NCBI RefSeq assembly: GCF_028368855.1 | Contig: NZ_JAQNCY010000009.1 | Span: forward strand, 87,889-151,888 | Reading direction: 5' to 3' | Source: Leisingera sp. SS27 | GTDB taxonomy: Bacteria > Pseudomonadota > Alphaproteobacteria > Rhodobacterales > Rhodobacteraceae | Length of the DNA stretch: 64,000 nucleotides | Shown here: positions 48,470 through 56,718 of the stretch, one piece after another | Position numbering within the stretch: the first letter of the stretch is position 1 | Layout: each line of letters starts with the position of its first letter | Program-made: the position numbers and the translations under genes | Notes under the pieces: generated by a model | Seen by the model: the letters and a program-made list of their open reading frames with translations, nothing else | Told to the model about the DNA's origin: nothing | Databases searched by the model: none

Positions 48470-49417
48470 ATGGAAACGCAAGACATGAACCAGCCACCGA
48501 TGACATCAATGGATTTGAAGGCCGCGGCCATGCTGCTGCTGCTTGCCGCAGTATGGGGTGGGTCGTTCTTTTTTGGCGAAGTTGCGTTGTCAGAAGTTCC
48601 ACCGTTCACAATCACCCTTCACAGGGTGTTCTGGGCTGTTCCGCTCCTTGCCATCATCGTTCGCTTCAAAGGATTGCGTATTCCCTTGTCACCAAAGGTT
48701 TGGGGCGCTTACCTCGTCATGGGGGCTCTCAACAATGCTATTCCTTTTTCGCTGATCTTTTGGGGGCAGACGCAGATCGACAGCGGGCTGGCATCAATTT
48801 TGAATGCAACGACGGCAATGTTCGCCGCAGTTGTCGCAGGGCTGTTGCTCAAGGACGAACCTCTGACGCCGAAGAAGATTGCGGGGGCCACACTGGGTAT
48901 CGCAGGGGTGGCATTCATAATGGGGCCAAGTGCGGTGACTGAATTCAATCCCGGAAATCTGGCGCAACTCGCAATCCTTGGTGCCACTCTGTCTTATGCT
49001 TTTGCGGGAGTTTGGGGAAGAACAGCGCTGTCCGGCCAGCCCCCGCTGGTTAACGCGTTTGGCATGCTGGCTGGCAGCACGGCTCTCATGATCCCAGTTG
49101 TCTTCGCCGTTGATGGCCCCCCGAATATTGCCCTGTCCCTAAGCATTTGGGGGGCTCTTCTGGGCATGGCTGCTCTCTCAACTGCACTGGCGTACGTCCT
49201 TTATTTTGCAATTCTGGCGCGGGCAGGGGCTGCCAATCTGCTTTTGGTCACTCTGTTGATCCCGCCCTTTGCTATCGGGCTTGGTGTGATGTTCCTCAGT
49301 GAGCGGATGGAGCCGGAAGCCTGGATAGGGTTTGGCATTATTGCTTTGGGTTTTGCTGTCACAGACGGACGATTGTTCTCCCGCATTTTCCGGCGAAAAC
49401 CGCAGCAAGCTGAATAG
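48470..49417 (+). CDS. DMT-superfamily transporter (EamA), second copy type
   Basis: 315 residues, ten predicted helices in two EamA repeats (WGGSFFFGEVALSEVPPFTITLHRV; AALSTALAYVLYFAILARAGAANLLLVTLLIPPFAIGLGVMFLSERM). AGGAAA precedes the start. G+C is clearly lower than the surroundings, which suggests transfer. Substrate unknown; similar to YedA/RhaT-like exporters. A possible alternative ATG is at 48485. It is followed by two hairpins at 49457-49509. Confidence 0.87.
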   Translation: METQDMNQPPMTSMDLKAAAMLLLLAAVWGGSFFFGEVALSEVPPFTITLHRVFWAVPLLAIIVRFKGLRIPLSPKVWGAYLVMGALNNAIPFSLIFWGQTQIDSGLASILNATTAMFAAVVAGLLLKDEPLTPKKIAGATLGIAGVAFIMGPSAVTEFNPGNLAQLAILGATLSYAFAGVWGRTALSGQPPLVNAFGMLAGSTALMIPVVFAVDGPPNIALSLSIWGALLGMAALSTALAYVLYFAILARAGAANLLLVTLLIPPFAIGLGVMFLSERMEPEAWIGFGIIALGFAVTDGRLFSRIFRRKPQQAE

Positions 49418-49456
49418 AGGCGCCTTATGTTAAGTGGCACAGCTTACCCTTCCTGA

Positions 49457-49509
49457 GTGGCGAGATCCTCCGCCACGGCTTAGCCCGGCCTTGCGTCGGG
49501 CTCTTTTTT
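49457..49509 (+). terminator. Two stem-loops and T run after the DMT gene
   Basis: GTGGCG/CGCCAC (8-base loop), then AGCCCG/CGGGCT (9-base loop) and a six-T run. The second is a clear terminator; the first may be part of a small 3' RNA. Confidence 0.7.
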
Positions 49510-49741
49510 AATGCCTGAGCTTTCCCGAGGGTGTCTCAACGGTTGAAAACTGGTTCAGACTCGCTGGTGGCTGCAATCAGCTTCAGTGCCCGTTTCTAGA
49601 AAGCTGCGCAAAGCTTGCAAAGGCAGGCTCCTGCGCAATGTTTCCGCTCTTAAGTCCCATCCCGCTCGAACGCCGCACGGCGTCTAACGGCGCTCTGCGT
49701 CGGTTGTGGGCAGCCGCCTCTGGTTGGTGACATCTCTGCGT

Positions 49742-49863
49742 TGAGCCCAAGACGGTCATTTCTATTTTGTGCTGCGAGCGCACGCAGCGCGAAAATTGCT
49801 GCGGCAGCGCAAATCCCTGTGCCGCTGTGCGGCGGGAAAAACGGCCGTTGATGCAAAGCGCAG
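49742..49863. repeat. Interspersed repeat, copy A
   Basis: Starts GAGCCCAA, then 25 bases later (ending GCTGC) GCGCACGCA, then GCTGC..GCGC, and later AACGGCCGTTGATGC. The same blocks in the same order and the same early spacing occur at 60244. Not coding. Confidence 0.65.
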
Positions 49864-50289
49864 CAAAGATCGTGGCGGCAATTCACATGTCGCGGGACAA
49901 AGCCGTCGCTCCGGTCGCCGGGGACAATGGCTGCAGGCCGCCGTATTGCGAACCTTCGTCCTAATAGCAGATCACCGGGGTCGTTCATGCTCGCTGGGCG
50001 GAAAGAAAAAATTCGCTGCAGCCAACCAGCCACAAACTTTGCGCCATTAAATCGGACGTTCAAATTGGAGGTCTGTCGATCTATTGAAAACGAAACATCG
50101 ATCCTTTGAAAATTGCCAGCGGGCTGGGATGACAGTTTTTGGGACAGTATAAAGCTTGTCTCTTTCTATACCCTTCGCAGACATACCTAATGCTTTTGCG
50201 GTTGAAACATCTAAGTGTGTCAACAAGCTGGCACTTACTTACACCTTAGATGTGTTCCACAATGTGAAGAGGGCCGGAGAAAGCTGCAA

Positions 50290-51081
50290 TCAGCCGGTAA
50301 ATGTCGTGCGGAATGTGAAGCTGTAGCTGCCGGGCGCCAGGGCTTTGGGAGCACGCGGCACACGGGCTCTTTTTACCGCGGCTACTGCCGCTTGATCTAC
50401 CTTTGCGTTGCCGGAGCTTCGGGTAATAGAAACGGTCATCAAACGCCCCTGGGTTGAGACCGTTAGGTGTAGCCGTACTGTCCCCTCCCCGCCACCGCGG
50501 GGCGGGCGTTTCTGCCGCTCGATCCGCGAGATGATTGCTGCACCCCAGCGGTTCTTGAGACTGGCAGTGCGCTTTGTATCTCCGGTGGTGGCCGCATCTG
50601 CGCCGCCGTCGCCCTTGGCCTGTTGGCGGCTGCTGCCGGCAGCTTGCTCTTGCATACTTTCCGTTGAAGGTGCGGGGGATGGGGCGGGTGCCGCTGCAGC
50701 GGGCGGAGGTGGTGGAGGCGGCGGTGATACTTGCCGCGCAGGTGCTGTGTCCGCGGCGGGTGCAGCGGCAAGCACAGGCGAACTGACAGCTGCCGGAGCG
50801 TGCGGGGCATAAGGCGCAGCCGGAGCGGCAGCCTGCACAGGCTGCTGCGGTGGGTCGGCTGGGGCCTTGGCAGGAGCTGGCGTGTGGACCTCCGGCGGAC
50901 GGTTCCAGTCAGAGACCTGCTGCGTCAGCGCCTCAGAGGCGGCCGCCAGTGTCACTTGCCCGCTGCCGCTGCTGCCGAAGCCGGCTGCCCTTGTGCCGCC
51001 CTCGCGCATTGTCAGAAATGGCAAGGCGTGCAGCACAGCGGCGGCGGCAAGGCAGGCGGGGAACAAGGCGCGCCGGGTCAA
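50290..51081 (-). CDS. tonB: TonB-like energy transducer
   Basis: 263 residues. An N-terminal membrane anchor (PACLAAAAVLHALPFL), a long Pro/Ala-rich periplasmic spacer (including an unbroken PPPPPPPP run) and a C-terminal TonB domain (GEGTVRLHLTVSTQGRLMTVSITRSSGNAKVDQAAVAAVKRARVPRAPKALAPGSYSFTF). The start is TTG and overlaps the exbD stop (TTGA). It closes the cobalamin operon and probably powers BtuB. A later start cannot be excluded. Confidence 0.88.
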   Translation of the reverse strand: MTRRALFPACLAAAAVLHALPFLTMREGGTRAAGFGSSGSGQVTLAAASEALTQQVSDWNRPPEVHTPAPAKAPADPPQQPVQAAAPAAPYAPHAPAAVSSPVLAAAPAADTAPARQVSPPPPPPPPAAAAPAPSPAPSTESMQEQAAGSSRQQAKGDGGADAATTGDTKRTASLKNRWGAAIISRIERQKRPPRGGGEGTVRLHLTVSTQGRLMTVSITRSSGNAKVDQAAVAAVKRARVPRAPKALAPGSYSFTFRTTFTG

Positions 51082-51461
51082 GAGCCTGTACCTGTCAGGC
51101 TGACAGCCTTGATGCCTGCGTCGCGCAGCCGGGAGATCAGCGCCGCAACCTCGCGGGCAGGCACCCCGGCATCGGCGCGCAGTGTGAGGACCTCAAGTTC
51201 TGCTGCCTGCGCCGCAACAGCGGCCAGGGCGTCCCCACCTTCAGCTCCGGAGAAATGCAGCTGGCCGTCTGCGGCCATGAACAGCACCGCCTCCGGCGTC
51301 GGAGGTTCACCACTTTCCAGCTCCGGCGGGGTCACCGCAAAGGGCGCGCGTGGCGCGATTTGTGAGGACAGAAGGAAGAAGATCAGCAGCAGGAACACCA
51401 CATTGATCATCGGCAGGATTGGCTCGCCTGCTTGCCGCTTCTTGGGTGTTGAGAAATTCAT
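51078..51461 (-). CDS. exbD: ExbD-like protein (second copy)
   Basis: 127 residues. One transmembrane helix (VVFLLLIFFLLSSQIA) after the LPMINVVFL motif, in which the usual proton-path Asp (PMIDVVF) is replaced by Asn. The periplasmic domain is ExbD-like (ELEVLTLRADAGVPAREVAALISRLRDAGIKAVSL). It starts 5 bases downstream of the first ExbD. The missing Asp suggests a regulatory or structural partner of the first copy. Confidence 0.85.
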   Translation of the reverse strand: MNFSTPKKRQAGEPILPMINVVFLLLIFFLLSSQIAPRAPFAVTPPELESGEPPTPEAVLFMAADGQLHFSGAEGGDALAAVAAQAAELEVLTLRADAGVPAREVAALISRLRDAGIKAVSLTGTGS

Positions 51462-51466
51462 GCCGC

Positions 51467-51847
51467 TCACTCCATCACCACCAGGCCGGTGAAGCCGGCT
51501 CCGGACAGCAGACCTGCCGCATCCATCAGCTGCTGCAGCGAAGCCTTGGTGTCCGGTTGCAGGATGATCGCATCCGATTTCTTGCGGGTCAGCGCGGTCA
51601 ACCGCTCCGCGAGGGCTTCTTCCTCCGCTGGAACCCCGTTCAGCCGCAACCCTTCGGCGGTCACCTGAACCAGACGTGGCGGCCCCTGATAGGCGCTGCC
51701 CGCGCCGTCCATGGCCAATGGCACCACCCGGTCGCGGCCGAATTGCGAGGCGAGCATGAAGAACACCAGCAGAAGAAACACCACGTCGATCATCGGCGCG
51801 AGGCTGAGGCGCTTTTTCGCGCGCGGTGTTCCAAAGGCAAGTGTCAT
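51467..51847 (-). CDS. exbD: ExbD-like proton-channel protein
   Basis: 126 residues. LAPMIDVVFLLLVFFMLASQ holds the conserved channel Asp of ExbD/TolR. A periplasmic domain follows (RKKSDAIILQPDTKASLQQLMDAAGLLSGAGFTGLVVME). ATGA overlap with exbB. With ExbB it forms the proton-driven motor for TonB. Confidence 0.92.
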   Translation of the reverse strand: MTLAFGTPRAKKRLSLAPMIDVVFLLLVFFMLASQFGRDRVVPLAMDGAGSAYQGPPRLVQVTAEGLRLNGVPAEEEALAERLTALTRKKSDAIILQPDTKASLQQLMDAAGLLSGAGFTGLVVME

Positions 51848-52485
51848 TCTGCGGCGTGCCGCAGTGCCGGGCGGGCGGCTGCCGCGGAGAACACACGGGT
51901 CGCGGCGTCCTCCATTGCGGCTTGCTCACGCTCAGCCAGCCCCTCTATCCAGGAGGCAAGAGCCGAGGCCGGGATTGCCACCGCCATGCCCGCCGCCGTG
52001 GTCAGCAGCGCCTCCCAGATGCCGCCGGCCAGCACCGAAGGGTCAGCGCCGCTGCCGCTTTCCTGCAGGGCCTGGAACGCGCCGATCATCCCCAGCACGG
52101 TGCCAAGGAGCCCGACCAGAGGCGCTACGGCGGCAATCAGCTCCAGCGGGCGCAGGCCGCGGCGGAGGCCCGCCAGCTCTGCCTTGGCAATGCGGGTGGT
52201 CTCTTTTTCCGCGGTGTCTGGGCTGAACTCAGGTGTCAGAAGCGCCCGCATCGCGGACTGCGTCACCCGGTCCAGCGGCGTGCGGCCTGCGCTGTTGGGC
52301 GGGGTGCCCCCCGCACGCCATTGACCGAGCCAGGCGTCAGCCTGCGGTTTGCGCCAGGCACCCGCCTGCGCAAGCCCGATCACCCGCCAGAAGAACAGCG
52401 CCAGGGTCAGTACCGACAGCGCCGCGATCACCCACAGGGCGGGGCCGCCGCGGGCCATGAAATCGAGGAGAGGGGCTAGGGACAT
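51844..52485 (-). CDS. exbB: ExbB/TolQ/MotA-family proton channel
   Basis: 213 residues. Three membrane segments: residues 12-34, about 111-135 (LELIAAVAPLVGLLGTVLGMIGAFQ, the MotA/TolQ/ExbB signature) and about 150-180 (GIWEALLTTAAGMAVAIPASAL). It starts after the upstream unknown gene and overlaps exbD by four bases. Predicted inner-membrane motor subunit for TonB. Confidence 0.93.
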   Translation of the reverse strand: MSLAPLLDFMARGGPALWVIAALSVLTLALFFWRVIGLAQAGAWRKPQADAWLGQWRAGGTPPNSAGRTPLDRVTQSAMRALLTPEFSPDTAEKETTRIAKAELAGLRRGLRPLELIAAVAPLVGLLGTVLGMIGAFQALQESGSGADPSVLAGGIWEALLTTAAGMAVAIPASALASWIEGLAEREQAAMEDAATRVFSAAAARPALRHAAE

Positions 52486-52496
52486 CGCAGCCTCCG

Positions 52497-53498
52497 TCAG
52501 TGGCCCGGGTTTTCCGGATCAGTTTGCTCAGTGCCGCGGTCAAAGCGTTCGGCGTAAGCCTCGGTCAGCCGGTTCGGACCATGCAGCACCCGCCATTGCC
52601 GGATGCCATTGCGCCAGCCGGCCCGGCCTTCGCGGGTGTCGGGCTCTACGGCATCCTCAGCCGGAATTTCCGTCTCCAGCAGCTCCCAGACCGCCTGCTT
52701 GCCCTGGCAGTATGCTTCGGCGCCCCAAGTGCTCAGCAGTTTCTGGAACGCGTCAAAGGCGGCGCGGTTGAAGACCTTGTCCTCGCCCAGGCGGCCTATC
52801 ACCGGGTTCTCAGGATGGACGCCGCAGCAGGGCACCCAGCCTTCGGGGATGGGCGTGTTGGCGGAATGGGTGCGCTCGGCACGCAGCAGTTTGGGCAGCA
52901 CATGGGTGTGCGGGCCTTCGGGAGACTTGCCGCCGGTGTCGGGACCGCCGATCATTTGATAAACTTCGACCCGGCCAAGGCGGGTCGGCAGCACCCGGTG
53001 CGGATGGTGCTTCAGGATTGCCCCCATCGCTGGGTTGCCGTGCTCAAACAGCGAGCGGCCGGCGTTTTCGTTCAGAACCTCCAGCAGCTCAGGGTCGGCG
53101 GTGCGGATGCAGAAATCCGCCTGATACTGGCCCAGCCCCATGTCGAACAGCTGGGTGCCGCGGTCTTCGTCGCGCAGCGCATCTTCGTCGGGGCCAAGCG
53201 CGGTCAGCGCAACGCGCTGGTTCATCGCGGCGGCGTCATGCGGCAAGCACAGCGACACGGCTTGCGTCCAGCGGTGCGGCTTTGGACTGAGCGTCTCATA
53301 GGCGACCGGGCGCACGCCCTCCAAGTTGTCGATGCGCACGCCGCCGCGGGGGGTTACCTGCATAAGCCCGGCATGCTCCTGCGGGGCCGGGTCGCCATAG
53401 ACATGATGGAACTCGGCAATGGCGCCAAAAGACCCCATGTTCCAGCCGCAATCTTCTTGCATCAGCGCATCTTTCAGCACTTGGTGAAGCTCAGGCAT
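52497..53498 (-). CDS. Unknown protein in the cobalamin operon
   Basis: 333 residues, no signal peptide. It begins MPELHQVLKDALMQEDCGWNMGSFGAIAEFHHVYGD. The middle has GPHTHVLPKLLRAERTHSANTPIPEGWVPCCGVHPENPVI, a His/Cys-rich segment that could bind a metal or corrinoid. The protein may belong to a DUF6925-like family seen near TonB-dependent uptake genes in alphaproteobacteria (uncertain memory). It overlaps cbiZ by eight bases and sits between cbiZ and exbB, so a role in corrinoid handling is inferred. Confidence 0.7.
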   Translation of the reverse strand: MPELHQVLKDALMQEDCGWNMGSFGAIAEFHHVYGDPAPQEHAGLMQVTPRGGVRIDNLEGVRPVAYETLSPKPHRWTQAVSLCLPHDAAAMNQRVALTALGPDEDALRDEDRGTQLFDMGLGQYQADFCIRTADPELLEVLNENAGRSLFEHGNPAMGAILKHHPHRVLPTRLGRVEVYQMIGGPDTGGKSPEGPHTHVLPKLLRAERTHSANTPIPEGWVPCCGVHPENPVIGRLGEDKVFNRAAFDAFQKLLSTWGAEAYCQGKQAVWELLETEIPAEDAVEPDTREGRAGWRNGIRQWRVLHGPNRLTEAYAERFDRGTEQTDPENPGH

Positions 53499-54147
53499 GT
53501 GCTGCCCTCCTGTTGGTTGATTTCCATTCCAGGGCGCCCAGATGGACAGCCTGGTAAACGGCTTTGCCTATGGCTTCGCCGGTAGCGGTATGCAGCCCGG
53601 CATAGGAAGTTGCACCAGCCGGTGCCGCCACCGCAACACAGTCGGTTCCGGTACCGGTCGCGATGCCGCCTGGCAGGGCGATGCCCGCCTCCATCACTGC
53701 GGCGGTGCGGGCCTGGACCGCTATGCTCATCGCCTCGATCAGTCCGGCCTGGGTCAGTCCTTCGGAGAGGCGCAGGGCGACATTGATGGTGCCCCAGTTG
53801 CGGCTGGCGTAATCCATCCGGCTGCCGGCCCTTTCGGCATTGGACAGGCCGACAGTGGCCACCGCCTGAGCGCTGATGCCTTCTACAGCGGCTGAGGCCT
53901 CGCAATAGCGGCGCACATCCCGCGAGGTCAGGAAGGCCACGGCATCCTCGCAGCCCCTCAGTGCCAGTTCACCGGCAAACCATTCGGTCACATCCAGTTC
54001 CCGCGGCAGATCGCGGTTCCTGACCTCGCGCCACAGGATGCGGCGGGCGGTAACAAGGCCGGGGCGGTTCACCGCCCAGCTCAGCACTTGCATCTCTGCG
54101 CCGAGGTCAAACTCGATCCAGGGGCGTTCCAGGGTGACCGTGCCCAT
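53491..54147 (-). CDS. cbiZ: Adenosylcobinamide amidohydrolase CbiZ
   Basis: 218 residues from the ATG at 54147 (TGATG overlap with btuD, GGAGG seven bases upstream). CbiZ removes the lower-ligand chain of cobamides, giving adenosylcobyric acid, so that foreign corrinoids can be rebuilt. The pattern fits CbiZ: VLSWAVNRPGLVTARRILWREVRNRDLP, AVATVGLSNAERAG, NWGTINVALRLSEGLTQAGLIEAMSIAVQARTAAVMEAG and ATGTGTDCVAVAAPAG. Co-transcribed with the Btu importer. Confidence 0.93.
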   Translation of the reverse strand: MGTVTLERPWIEFDLGAEMQVLSWAVNRPGLVTARRILWREVRNRDLPRELDVTEWFAGELALRGCEDAVAFLTSRDVRRYCEASAAVEGISAQAVATVGLSNAERAGSRMDYASRNWGTINVALRLSEGLTQAGLIEAMSIAVQARTAAVMEAGIALPGGIATGTGTDCVAVAAPAGATSYAGLHTATGEAIGKAVYQAVHLGALEWKSTNRRAAHA

Positions 54148-54902
54148 CACAGAACCTCCAGCGGCTGGAACACCGGCCCTTGCGCCGTTATCTCATGCCA
54201 GACCGAGATGCCAAAGGCGCGGGCCATCAGGTCCGGAGTCAGCACTTCGGCGGGCGGCCCGTCGGCGAGGATGCTGCCTTCGGCCAGCAGGATCAGCCTT
54301 GTGCAATGGCGCGCCGCCAGCCCCAGATCATGCAGAGAGACCAGCGCGGCGCGGCCTTCGGCCGAGAGGCTGGCAAAGACCTCCATGGTGGAGATCTGAT
54401 GCGCCGGGTCCAGCCCGGCGGCGGGTTCATCGGCCATCAGCAGCGGCGTGTCCTGCGCCAGCGCGCGGGCAATCAGCGCGCGGGCCTGCTCGCCGCCCGA
54501 CAGGCGCGACGCAGCGCGCTGGCGGAACGGACCGAGCCCCATGCGCTCAATCGACTGGTCGACCAGCGCCTGATCGCCTGGCGGCAGCCGCAGCCCCTGA
54601 GGCAGATGCGGCAGGCGGCCAAGCGCTACCAGCCGCTCCACCGGGACCGGCCAGGCAATTTCGCGAGATTGCGGCATCCAGGCCACCGCGCGGGCGCGCT
54701 CCGTGGCGCTCATCTCCGCCAGCGAGCTGTGCCCCTGCGCCGGAATCAGCCCCAGGGCGGAACGCATCAGGCTGCTTTTGCCAGCGCCGTTCGGCCCCAG
54801 CAGGCCGACGAATTCACCTGTTTGGATTTCAAAGGACACATCGCGGAGTACCGGGCGGTTCCGCAAGGTGACGGAAAGGTTCCGGACCGAAAGCACGCTC
54901 AT
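54147..54902 (-). CDS. btuD: Cobalamin ABC transporter ATP-binding protein
   Basis: 251 residues. Walker A GPNGAGKSSL, signature LSGGEQARALIARALAQDTPLLMADEPAAGLD with Walker B, then switch His in SLHDLGLAARH. Domain organisation matches the BtuD/FecE type. Overlaps btuC by four bases and cbiZ by one. Powers uptake of cobalamin across the inner membrane with BtuC and BtuF. Confidence 0.95.
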   Translation of the reverse strand: MSVLSVRNLSVTLRNRPVLRDVSFEIQTGEFVGLLGPNGAGKSSLMRSALGLIPAQGHSSLAEMSATERARAVAWMPQSREIAWPVPVERLVALGRLPHLPQGLRLPPGDQALVDQSIERMGLGPFRQRAASRLSGGEQARALIARALAQDTPLLMADEPAAGLDPAHQISTMEVFASLSAEGRAALVSLHDLGLAARHCTRLILLAEGSILADGPPAEVLTPDLMARAFGISVWHEITAQGPVFQPLEVL

Positions 54903-55882
54903 GCCAGCCCCTTCCGCGTCTTATAGATCAGGTGCAGGAACAGCGGCGCGCCGACCAGGGCGGTGACCACTCCCAGCTTGAGGTCCCGCGACGGCAGGAT
55001 GATCCGCACCGCAATGTCAGCCAGTTGCAGCATGATGGCGCCGCCAAGTGCCGAGGCCCACAACAGCCGCGACGGCTGGCCGCCAACCAGCGGACGCAGG
55101 ATATGCGGCACCACCAGCCCAATGAAGCCGATGGCGCCGGCCACCGCGGTTGCGCCGCCGACAATGGCGGCAGTTCCGGCCACCAGCAGCAGCCGCAGCC
55201 GGTTCAGGTTCAACCCCATGGTCTGCGCCGCATCCTCGCCCAGGGTCAGCGCATCCAGACCGCGCGCCAGCGTCAGCAGGATTGCGCCCCCCGACAGCGC
55301 AAAGGGCAGTACCAGCCAGACATGCAGCATCGAACGGTCCGCCAGCGAGCCCATCATCCAGAACACGATCTCATTGGCGGCAAAGGGGTTGGGCGACAGG
55401 TTCAGCACCAGCGACGTGAGCGCCGCCGCCATCGCTGAGATCGCAATCCCCGCCAGGATCAGCGTCAGCGAGCCGCCCTGCGGCCCTGCCAGCGCCATCA
55501 CCAGAAAGACACCCGCCAGAGCACCGGCCAGAGCGGCCAGCGGCAGGCCCAGGGTAAGGCTGGCCGCCAGCCCGGTGTTGATCGCCAGCACCGCCCCCAG
55601 CGCCGCCGAGGAGGACACACCGATCAGCCCGGGCTCAGCCAGCGGGTTGCGCAGATAGCCTTGCATCGCGGCACCCGCCAGCCCCAGCCCGCCGCCGATA
55701 ATCACCGCCAGCAGCGCCCGCGGCAGCCGGATTTCGCGCATCACCAGGGTGAGCGGCCCGTAACCCTCATCAAACAGAGCGGCCAGGCTTTCGCCAGCGC
55801 CCACATCAGCCGGCCCCACGGTGAGCGACAGCAGGAACAGCGCCAGCACCGCTGCGGCCAGCGACAGCATCAGACGGGTCAT
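54899..55882 (-). CDS. btuC: Cobalamin ABC transporter permease
   Basis: 327 residues, about ten helices of the FecCD type. Typical motifs are REIRLPRALLAVIIGGGLGLAGAAMQGYLRNPLAEPGLIGVSSSAALGAV and VGGATAVAGAIGFIGLVVPHILRPLVG (ATPase-coupling loop). Overlaps btuF and btuD by four bases each. Confidence 0.95.
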   Translation of the reverse strand: MTRLMLSLAAAVLALFLLSLTVGPADVGAGESLAALFDEGYGPLTLVMREIRLPRALLAVIIGGGLGLAGAAMQGYLRNPLAEPGLIGVSSSAALGAVLAINTGLAASLTLGLPLAALAGALAGVFLVMALAGPQGGSLTLILAGIAISAMAAALTSLVLNLSPNPFAANEIVFWMMGSLADRSMLHVWLVLPFALSGGAILLTLARGLDALTLGEDAAQTMGLNLNRLRLLLVAGTAAIVGGATAVAGAIGFIGLVVPHILRPLVGGQPSRLLWASALGGAIMLQLADIAVRIILPSRDLKLGVVTALVGAPLFLHLIYKTRKGLA

Positions 55883-56715
55883 TCCCGGCTCTCCTTATCC
55901 GCAAACAGCCGGCGCTCTGCGGCCAGGGTTTCCACCGCGCGCAGCACATGCGGGGTGCCGCAGACCCAATCCGCATCGCGTATCTGCCCGGCGCCGCTGC
56001 GGGCGGCCAGCTGCCGCACCACCGGATGCGCCAGATTGTCCTCGCTGCGCGAGGCGCGCGGATAGGGCGACGTGCCGATCAGCATTTCGGGCGCCGACAA
56101 TGCCAGCAGTTCCAGCGGCATATGACCGGAGTGCGCATAGCCCAGCTCATCCGCGATATTGCGCAGCCCCGCCGCGCGCAGGATCCGGCCCGCGAGGGTC
56201 ATACTGCCGGAAGTGAAGCCGTTGGCAGCATAGAGCGCGGCGCGTGGTGCCTCCGGCCCGGCTTGCTCCAGCTTTGCCAGCCGCTGGTCGTAGCCTGCCA
56301 GCAGTGCGCGGGCCGCCTCTTCTCGATCTAGAGCCTGACCCATCTGCAGGATACGCGCGCGCACGTCCTGCAGCGAGCTGGCGGGCTGGAACACCACCAC
56401 CGGCACGCCAAGACGGCGCAGCATATCCGTGGTAGCCGGTGTCGAATAGGCGCCGGCAATCACCAGGTCAGGCTGCAGCAAATAAATTTCTTCGGCCAGC
56501 CCGTGGTTGATTGGATAGGCCAGGGCGTTTTCCGCCATGGCCGAGGCGCGTGTATCCCGCGCGATATAAGAAACCGAGGCCAGCTGCCCGGGCGCCGCAA
56601 GAAGCATCGCCAGCTGGTCGGTGCAAAGGTTCATCGACACCACGCGCGACGGCCCGGCAAAGGCGCCGGTGGCGGCCCACAAAAGGGCCAGGACTATGCC
56701 GGGCAGCCTGCGCAT
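55879..56715 (-). CDS. btuF: Periplasmic cobalamin-binding protein
   Basis: 278 residues with a signal peptide (MRRLPGIVLALLWAATGAFA). Class III binding protein: RVVSMNLCTDQLAMLLAAPGQLASVSYIARDT, LLQPDLVIAGAYSTPATTDMLRRLGVPVVVF, and a C-terminal lobe with TLAGRILRAAGLRNIADELGY. It lies 3 bases after btuB and overlaps btuC by four bases. Delivers cobalamin to BtuCD. Confidence 0.93.
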   Translation of the reverse strand: MRRLPGIVLALLWAATGAFAGPSRVVSMNLCTDQLAMLLAAPGQLASVSYIARDTRASAMAENALAYPINHGLAEEIYLLQPDLVIAGAYSTPATTDMLRRLGVPVVVFQPASSLQDVRARILQMGQALDREEAARALLAGYDQRLAKLEQAGPEAPRAALYAANGFTSGSMTLAGRILRAAGLRNIADELGYAHSGHMPLELLALSAPEMLIGTSPYPRASRSEDNLAHPVVRQLAARSGAGQIRDADWVCGTPHVLRAVETLAAERRLFADKESRE

Positions 56716-56718
56716 GGG

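Larger units (their letters stand above)
49418..50289. other. Gene-poor stretch
   Basis: 872 bases with no supported gene. It contains the DMT terminator, a copy of an interspersed repeat at 49742-49863 and AT-rich sequence from about 50100 to 50260. No convincing start sites with ribosome sites were seen. Confidence 0.55.
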
